64,000 bases of DNA from contig JNDT01001870.1 in NCBI GenBank assembly GCA_000697055.1, positions 1 through 64,000 of the forward strand. Direction: 5' to 3'. Every line of letters starts with the position of its first letter. Position 1 is the stretch's first letter. This stretch comes from Saksenaea vasiformis B4078. Lineage: Eukaryota > Mucoromycota > Mucoromycetes > Mucorales > Saksenaeaceae. Both the position numbers and the translations under genes were made by a program. The notes under the pieces were generated by a model, which saw only the letters and a program-made list of their open reading frames with translations, was not told the origin of the DNA and did not search any database. Of this stretch, positions 58,466 to 64,000 are shown one piece after another.

Positions 58466-59338
58466 ATGGGGAAGGCACACAGTAAACTTAGCACAGAGGA
58501 ACTAAACGACCTTCAAAGATGTACTTACTGTAAGATTTATCAATTAAAAGTTCTTTAGATAATAATAATTCTCATCCTCATTGTTTTTATCAGTTGATAG
58601 GAAAGAGTTACAGCAGTGGTAACGTATTGTCTGTCAAAAAAAGAAACCTAAATGTTGTCAATATAGGTATCGTGGCTTTCTAAAAGATTGTCCATCAGGA
58701 GCATTGGACAAAACTAATTTTCAAAAGATCTACAAGCAATTCTTTCCTTTTGGTGATCCTTCTTTCTTTGCCGACTATGTATTCAATGTATTCGATCAAG
58801 ACAAAAACGGCACCATTGACTTTAAGGAATTTATATGCGCCTTGTCTATAACGAGCCGTGGTAGAGTTGATGAAAAACTTTATTGTAAGAACATTACAAG
58901 TGGAAGGAATTCACGCTGATTGATTGATTGATTTTGCTCTCCTTACTCCCATGTAGGGGCTTTTCAGGTAATTAACAGTTGGATTCTGACAGCTTTGACA
59001 GCCTCTAATAACAACAACATGACTATAGTTGTACGATATTAATAATGATGGATTGATTTCATATAATGAAATGCTATGCGTTGTCGAAGCGATCTACAAA
59101 ATGACAGGCAATATGGTCAAGTTACCACCAAGCGAAGATACTCCCATAAAACGAGTACAAAAGATCTTTGCACTGATGGATCTCGTAAGTTTAAACACGT
59201 TCATTTCTATTCTTTGGCTAATTTACAAATCAAACTCAGGATAATGATGGTCTATTAACGATGGATGAGTTTAAAGAAGGAAGCAAAAAAGATCAAACCA
59301 TTGTTCAGGCTCTCTCACTTTACGATGGCCTCGTGTAA
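58466..59338 (+). CDS. NCS1: Neuronal calcium sensor 1 (frequenin)
   Basis: NCS-1 is a myristoylated EF-hand calcium sensor that regulates phosphatidylinositol 4-kinase and calcium signalling. Six exons (58466-58529, 58594-58618, 58667-58884, 58957-58967, 59029-59184, 59240-59338) give exactly 190 residues, the canonical length. It begins MGKAHSKLS (Gly2 for myristoylation). The first EF-hand is degenerate; the next three show calcium loops: [26 protein letters not shown] and [13 protein letters not shown]. Exon 4 is an 11-nt microexon that with one base of exon 3 encodes WAFQ, conserved between EF-hands 2 and 3. The C-terminus [10 protein letters not shown] is the usual NCS-1 end. Yeast Frq1 is the closest well-studied relative. 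Confidence 0.97.
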
Positions 59339-59447
59339 ATCAGGCGGCAATTAAAAAAGAAACACCGAAACCAAGTTTTCGAGAAAAAAGAAAAACTCTC
59401 CCATTTTTGAATACTTTTTCTTCTGTGTGCGTGTACGTGTATTATTC

Positions 59448-62400
59448 ATGAACGTCACTTTATCGGACGAAGAAGACGACGATTTCTACTATGAAGTAGA
59501 GAAAATTCTTGGACGAAGAAAAGCTGGTCCAAACAAATATGAATACAAGATCAAGTGGAAAAACTACGATGAAAGGTGGTTCGTCCATCGTTCCTAATTA
59601 ACCGTGTCCTCCCGATCAAATCAGCTTACACTCCATTAGAGAGCACTTTTTTTTAACTTGCTTCGTCCAATGCCCCATTTCGTTTCTTGATATAGATATA
59701 ATACATGGGAACCCGAGGAGAATCTCAACTGTCCAGACGTCCTCCGAGCCTATTTGGAATCGATAGGACGCGGTTCTTCACCCAAACCAACAAGTAGTAA
59801 ACAATCGACAACACAATCGCAATCAAGGAAAACTTCCCCGCCATGCTCTATGGTGAGCCCGTCAATGATTACCGTCATCGCCTGACTGTTTTCTTCTTTC
59901 AGGCATTATCGACACAGAAAACCGAAGAAGAAGCGACAAATAAAGAACAGACGGACAGCGTTTCGTCAGGGAATGACAAAGAATCGCCCTCCACATTTCA
60001 GGAACTGTTCGTCATGCCTTCCACCCTAAAATCAAAACCATCGTCGGAAGCGAGTTCCTCCAAATCGTCCACTATGCCAGCATCACAGACGACCTTAAAA
60101 TTATCTACAAACACGTCCAAGCTGCAAATGACACCAAAAACATCATCGACTACTCCTCTTGCCATCTCAAAGATACCTCCAAAGTCTTCCACAAGACCGC
60201 TAGAATCATTAGCAAACATAAAAAGCCCCCCGCCACAAACGAGTATGCACGCGTCAACACAAGCTAAAAAAATTAATCTAGATAAATATATAGGTTCTAC
60301 ATTCGACATCATTGATCTGGCCACAAAGATAGCCGTCAAATCCAAATCAGCTTCACATAAAAGTAGTATTGGAGAAATGAATGGTATGGAGGGGACGCGT
60401 GAATATCATGGCCATGAAGCAGATCAAACAGCGAAACGTGGAGGTCATAGTTCATCGAGTCGTGCTGGATCACGATATGATTGGTCTGCAACGTCACACG
60501 TTGACCCGTTATGGGCGAAACCCAGTGAAACATTGAGACCGGAAACTATGCAGACCAAACCTTCCCTTTTGTTTGGCCAAGCATTATCCAACCCATCATC
60601 GCAGGACGTTTCACAACAACAACAAGAAGCAATGGAACCTCCCAGCACGACATCCATTCACAACCAGTCACCAAGAGGCTCACCTGTTGTCAGCCATGCA
60701 ACCCTTCGATCAACGGAACTGTCAAAGACAACGTCTTCGTTTGCCCCCAAAGTCCCATCTTCTCCTCAGAAACACTCGCCAACGCCTGCTCATGCCTCCC
60801 TCAAACGGCCTCTTGTTTCATCACGTGATCCAAGAAGAAATGTGGTTCCTCGTCGATCGCCTGTGCCGGAACAATCCTTTACCTGGAAAGGGTCCCTTTT
60901 CAAGCAGAAACGAGATCTTGGAGGGATTCAACTCAAATCGGTTCCCGAACGCTTTCCCCACGCCGCGAGCGCAAAGTGAGCTGCAAGGTGTTTCCCCCAT
61001 GCTCTCCAGATATTAATGTGCATCACAGGGAATTTCTGCGACAAGCGGAACGCATCAATAAAGGTCCTCATCTGCATCTTGTCGCCTATCTGCCTATCAA
61101 ACAATTTGAACGCGTATGCCAGCAACGGGAAACAAGTATCTTCGAAATGGAACCACAGATGAATCTGGTCATCTTTAGTAAACTCCGAAGCTTCTTGCAG
61201 GTGAACCAGTTGGTAGGTCTTGGAAAACATTTCACAGCCAAAGAAAAAAAAAGACGTTTTTTCCCAATGAACTTTTTATTTGATTAGGTTGGTATTATTC
61301 AAATGGAAGAGTATATCCTGGATGCACTGGCTATCATACCTCACGCAGAAGCAGCCAATCGATTCCTTAGTTTACCATCCAACCAGCCGCACGCCAATTT
61401 CTTCGCTGTCTACATCAAAGATCTTGCCGCACAAGCAAACGTGCGGAACAAAAACATAGATTATCTTCCCCTTCACAAAGAGATAGATATTGTCTCTCAT
61501 TCTGGATTCTCGTGGCTTTTACTTGCAAGACTGTTACAATTTCCACCCGCAGTAAGTTTGGAATGGGAAAAAAAATTCAAAAGAGCATGTTTTTTAGAAT
61601 GTGTTGTTTAGTTGGTTGAAACGGTTAAACCACACACAACTGTCCAAGTCTTTGGTACTTCACGCCTAGCCTGCATGCTCCAAAATGCAACAGCACAGTT
61701 CCCAAAACCAAAAGACGGAGAAACCCCTCAAATTATGCTGGTAACTAAAATAAACACCAAGGGACGCACGTCACTTTATACTCACTCACTTACTTACTTG
61801 ATTTGCTCTCTCTCTCAGTTTGATCGTTTTGACAGAAGTCTGTTCCAGCATCAACTGAAATCGGCAAAACAGTCAAGTACAACACATATTTGGGAATTTG
61901 GATTGGAAAATCTCGCATGCGATAAAATCTTGCCTGCAGTCGAGGTGTATCCAAAAAATTCAGGCGGTTTCTTGTGCACCAGTGTGGCTAATCTTATTGC
62001 TGACCCTACAATACTGGACCGTCTTACCACAGCAGCACAGGAGGTAAGACAAATCCCGGTAAAGCGATAGAAAGTTCTCTCGCTTACGCCCTAGGCTTTT
62101 AGTTTCACTTGAACCCCCTCGCTGGCCGGTGGCATGTTGTTTTAAGTTACGACGTCATGGATCGGATCAAACAGCATATTGCATGCAAAGATGCTGCGGA
62201 CAGGTATGTGGTCCCCATCTCCCCCTTTCCAACCAAAACAAGAACTTACCAATGTCCATTTAGAGCACGAGATGCGATAGCAACGATTACCGTTCATCTT
62301 AGTAATAACAATTTACATGTGATGCGCGACTGGGCACATCCAGTAAGTCTTCCATGCACTACAAGACGTCAAAATTAAATGAATGCTTACAACTTTCCTT

Positions 62401-62611
62401 TTTTTTTTTACAGATGGATCTGCAGAAAGACGATGATCATGCCACAGTAGAATGGATGGCGAGAGTAGCACGGAGTTATTACAAAACACATCAACATTTC
62501 GTCTTTGTTGATGATATCCATCAAGAACCGTTGACTTCGGCCTTCCCTGTGATTGATATTGTGCATAGCAAACACCTTACTTCCGTATTTACACCCACTA
62601 TATCATCTTAA
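59448..62611 (+). CDS. Chromodomain protein with Chp1-like architecture
   Basis: Ten exons (59448-59575, 59696-59852, 59903-60975, 61029-61212, 61288-61551, 61612-61740, 61819-62043, 62103-62203, 62264-62342, 62414-62611) give 845 residues, all joins in frame. Residues 13-70 are a chromodomain (YYEVEKILGRRK, YKIKWKNYDERYNTWEP, ENL) with an aromatic cage Tyr/Trp/Tyr pattern suited to methylated histone H3. Residues 70-450 are a Ser/Thr/Pro-rich disordered linker. The C-terminal 390 residues are globular: PHLHLVAYLPIKQFERV, ALAIIPHAEAANRFLSLP followed by NFFAVYIKDL, which resembles a SPOC fold, then a block (YPKNSGGFLCTSVANLI, GRWHVVLSYDVMDRI, THQHFVFVDDI) of unknown type. Fission-yeast Chp1 of the RITS complex has chromodomain-RRM-SPOC-PIN; the resemblance is my inference. 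A plain HP1-like role is unlikely: I see no chromoshadow domain. Confidence 0.85.
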
Positions 62612-62874
62612 TCTGTCCACCAAAATAAAATAAAATAAAATAAGAACCTCTCACCCAATGTGCAATCCCTTTTTTTTTAAAAAAAAGAAAAAAGAAACCA
62701 AGGAAAATGATGCCATCTTGACGTAAAGATGGGACTTGGTTCTTTCTTATTTTTTTCTTTGGCAGTCAACGGAAATGTACAATATTTGGATGCAAAGAAA
62801 GCGTGTGTGCAGTTATGTGATTTTTGAAGGGAGAAGGAAAGCATAATGAAACAAACAAACTACCAGCGGTCCAT
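62612..62874. other. Short convergent intergenic region
   Basis: Only 263 bp separate the stops of the chromodomain and E2 genes. It contains an (AAAAT)n run near 62624-62643 and an A/T low-complexity tract. Confidence 0.7.
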
Positions 62875-63677
62875 CTAATTTGTTGACGATGAAGCATACT
62901 AAAAGGAAGGGTCGGTTAAACACTTGTGGTTCCAATGCAAATATGGTTTACCTTGTCAACATATTCTTTGGCCAATTTCATGAATTTTGCACGGTTACCA
63001 TTGTATACTTCGGCAATAGATGCAACCAAGGCATCATCAGGATTTGGCTCTTGAAGTAAAACAGTCAAAGCCTCCAAAACTAAAAGATCACGTTATTCTT
63101 CCAGTTGCTAAAGATGTCATCTTACTTTGTATCACTCTGGTTGCCGGTTTCCACACGTCTGGTTTAAGGAGATCCAAACAAATCGCACCGTCGTCATCAA
63201 TGTTAGGGTGATATATTTTGGTCATAAATTTGATCTAAATCGAAAAGAGCTAAGTCCCCCATTTTTAGTTCGTTTTTTTTGATTAATTAACGTACGGTTG
63301 GTGGTTTGAAAGGATAATCCGCAGAAAACACAATATCTAACTTGAAAGTGCCACCCTTGTACGGGCTACCGTCCTAATACAATCTCCTTTTTTAACAAAG
63401 AAAAAGGTGTGTGGACAGATATGTCACTTACCGGTCCAGCTATTAAACCTACAATTCCCACGTATGAACAACCAAATATAATAAAATAAAATAAAATAAA
63501 AATGCAGCGCTTTACCTTGCCAGCGAAACACGTCGTCTTCTTCTGCGACAACAGCAATACCTGGTGTAGGATTCTGCAAAATGTCGCCTAATTCCTAACA
63601 CCCCAGCGATTCGTTAGCATTTCATCCAAGAAGCGTAGCGTAGCCAACTCAACTCGTTGAATGCGTTTGAGTGCCAT
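62875..63677 (-). CDS. UBC4: Ubiquitin-conjugating enzyme E2, UBC4/5 type
   Basis: E2 enzymes carry ubiquitin on a Cys and pass it to substrates with an E3. Seven exons (63677-63654, 63594-63516, 63448-63432, 63373-63296, 63234-63126, 63079-62952, 62898-62875) give 152 residues, the size of a core E2. It begins [17 protein letters not shown] like Ubc4/5. Other signatures are [35 protein letters not shown] and the active-site Cys in [19 protein letters not shown], then [12 protein letters not shown]. Active-site flank [16 protein letters not shown] differs slightly from Ubc4, so a specialised paralogue is possible. Exon 3 is a 17-nt microexon (encodes LIAGP with split Gly). It is convergent with the chromodomain gene. 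Confidence 0.93.
63476..63501. repeat. (AAAAT)n microsatellite inside a UBC4 intron
   Basis: About five copies of a TAAAA/AAAAT pentamer lie in intron 2 of the E2 gene (between exons at 63432-63448 and 63516-63594). A similar run lies at 62624-62643 after the neighbouring stop. Confidence 0.85.
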
Positions 63678-64000
63678 GAGGAAACAATGTTCTGGTAAGC
63701 GCAGCTCTGTGTGAAGCTCCTCCTACAAAAAGTTAGAACACCGATGACCCCGATGACGTAATTCATAAACCCTACAATCCTTAATCGGGTATATATAGGC
63801 AAAGCCCTACACTTCAGAGTTTCAGCCACCACGCATCCTTCGAACAACTGTGTTTATGTCCAGACACATCGGCTAAAAATCCAGCCGTGTATTTCTGTTT
63901 CTGGAAGCGTTCGTGTCATCGTGTCATTATTCCAATTTAGAAATTGTATGGTAAGTCAGGAATGCTGATTTTGGAAGATAGCATATGCGTCATCCAAATA
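63678..64000. other. Upstream region of UBC4
   Basis: It holds the promoter of the E2 gene; TATATATA near 63790, about 110 bp upstream of the start, may be its TATA box. No other gene is seen up to the window end. Confidence 0.45.

Noticed and set aside
60573..61016. 147-codon alternative frame in the chromodomain gene
   Set aside because: The real gene reads through in another frame with ten in-frame exons; this frame has no motif and crosses a splice site.
1..64000. tRNA, rRNA and CRISPR features
   Set aside because: By eye I found no B-box with a matching cloverleaf, no rRNA-like stretch and no spaced direct repeats. A tRNAscan or Rfam search would be decisive; a positive hit would overturn this.

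Overview
The window reads as nuclear DNA of a filamentous fungus, most likely a Mucoromycota (Mucorales-like) species. Genes carry many short introns (mostly 43-75 nt) with GT..AG borders and CTAAC-type branch points. The gene content (CYRI/FAM49, tetraspanin, NCS-1, a fused BIO3-BIO1 enzyme, a P5-type ATPase, FACT) fits an early-diverging fungus. All gene models below were built by hand: I joined exons so that frame, splice sites and family motifs agree. I could run no database search.

Layout. 1-9.7 kb is gene-poor and holds one large relic at 1287-4775: a decayed Fanzor, the eukaryotic relative of TnpB/Cas12. Its three RuvC acidic codons survive, but the frame is broken by several stops and frameshifts. 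9.8-10.6 kb has a small secreted orphan. 12.9-16.3 kb has two convergent low-complexity/coiled-coil orphans. 17.7-20.3 kb is compact: a Coa1/Tim21-like mitochondrial gene and an AIM18-like chalcone-isomerase-fold gene share a 92-bp divergent promoter, and a proteasome beta-4 gene follows. 21.4-22.1 kb encodes NAC alpha. 22.6-27.3 kb encodes a P5-type ATPase with a signal peptide and a Cys-rich luminal domain. 27.3-30.1 kb contains only broken open segments. 30.1-34.1 kb encodes SPT16 of FACT in 16 exons. 36-37.7 kb has a single-pass surface protein, and 37.8-40 kb the G-patch splicing factor TFIP11/Ntr1. 41.5-42.1 kb has a small SWIM zinc-finger gene, possibly MULE-derived. 43.4-44.7 kb encodes an aldo-keto reductase and 45.6-46.4 kb a four-helix membrane orphan.

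46.5-51.5 kb is a biotin cluster: a bifunctional BIO3-BIO1 enzyme and biotin synthase BIO2 are transcribed divergently and together cover the last three steps of the pathway. 52.6-59.3 kb is rich in membrane and signalling genes: CYRI (Rac1 interactor), a tetraspanin, a Ras GTPase and the calcium sensor NCS-1. 59.4-62.6 kb encodes a chromodomain protein with a conserved C-terminal region that resembles a SPOC-type fold, an architecture reminiscent of fission-yeast Chp1. 62.9-63.7 kb encodes a UBC4/5-type E2.

The most unusual observations are the Fanzor relic with its coiled-coil/zinc-knuckle N-terminus, a predicted 2-nt microexon in the Ras gene that supplies two of the three bases of one effector-loop codon, 11-nt and 17-nt microexons in NCS-1 and UBC4, the biotin cluster, and the Chp1-like chromodomain protein.
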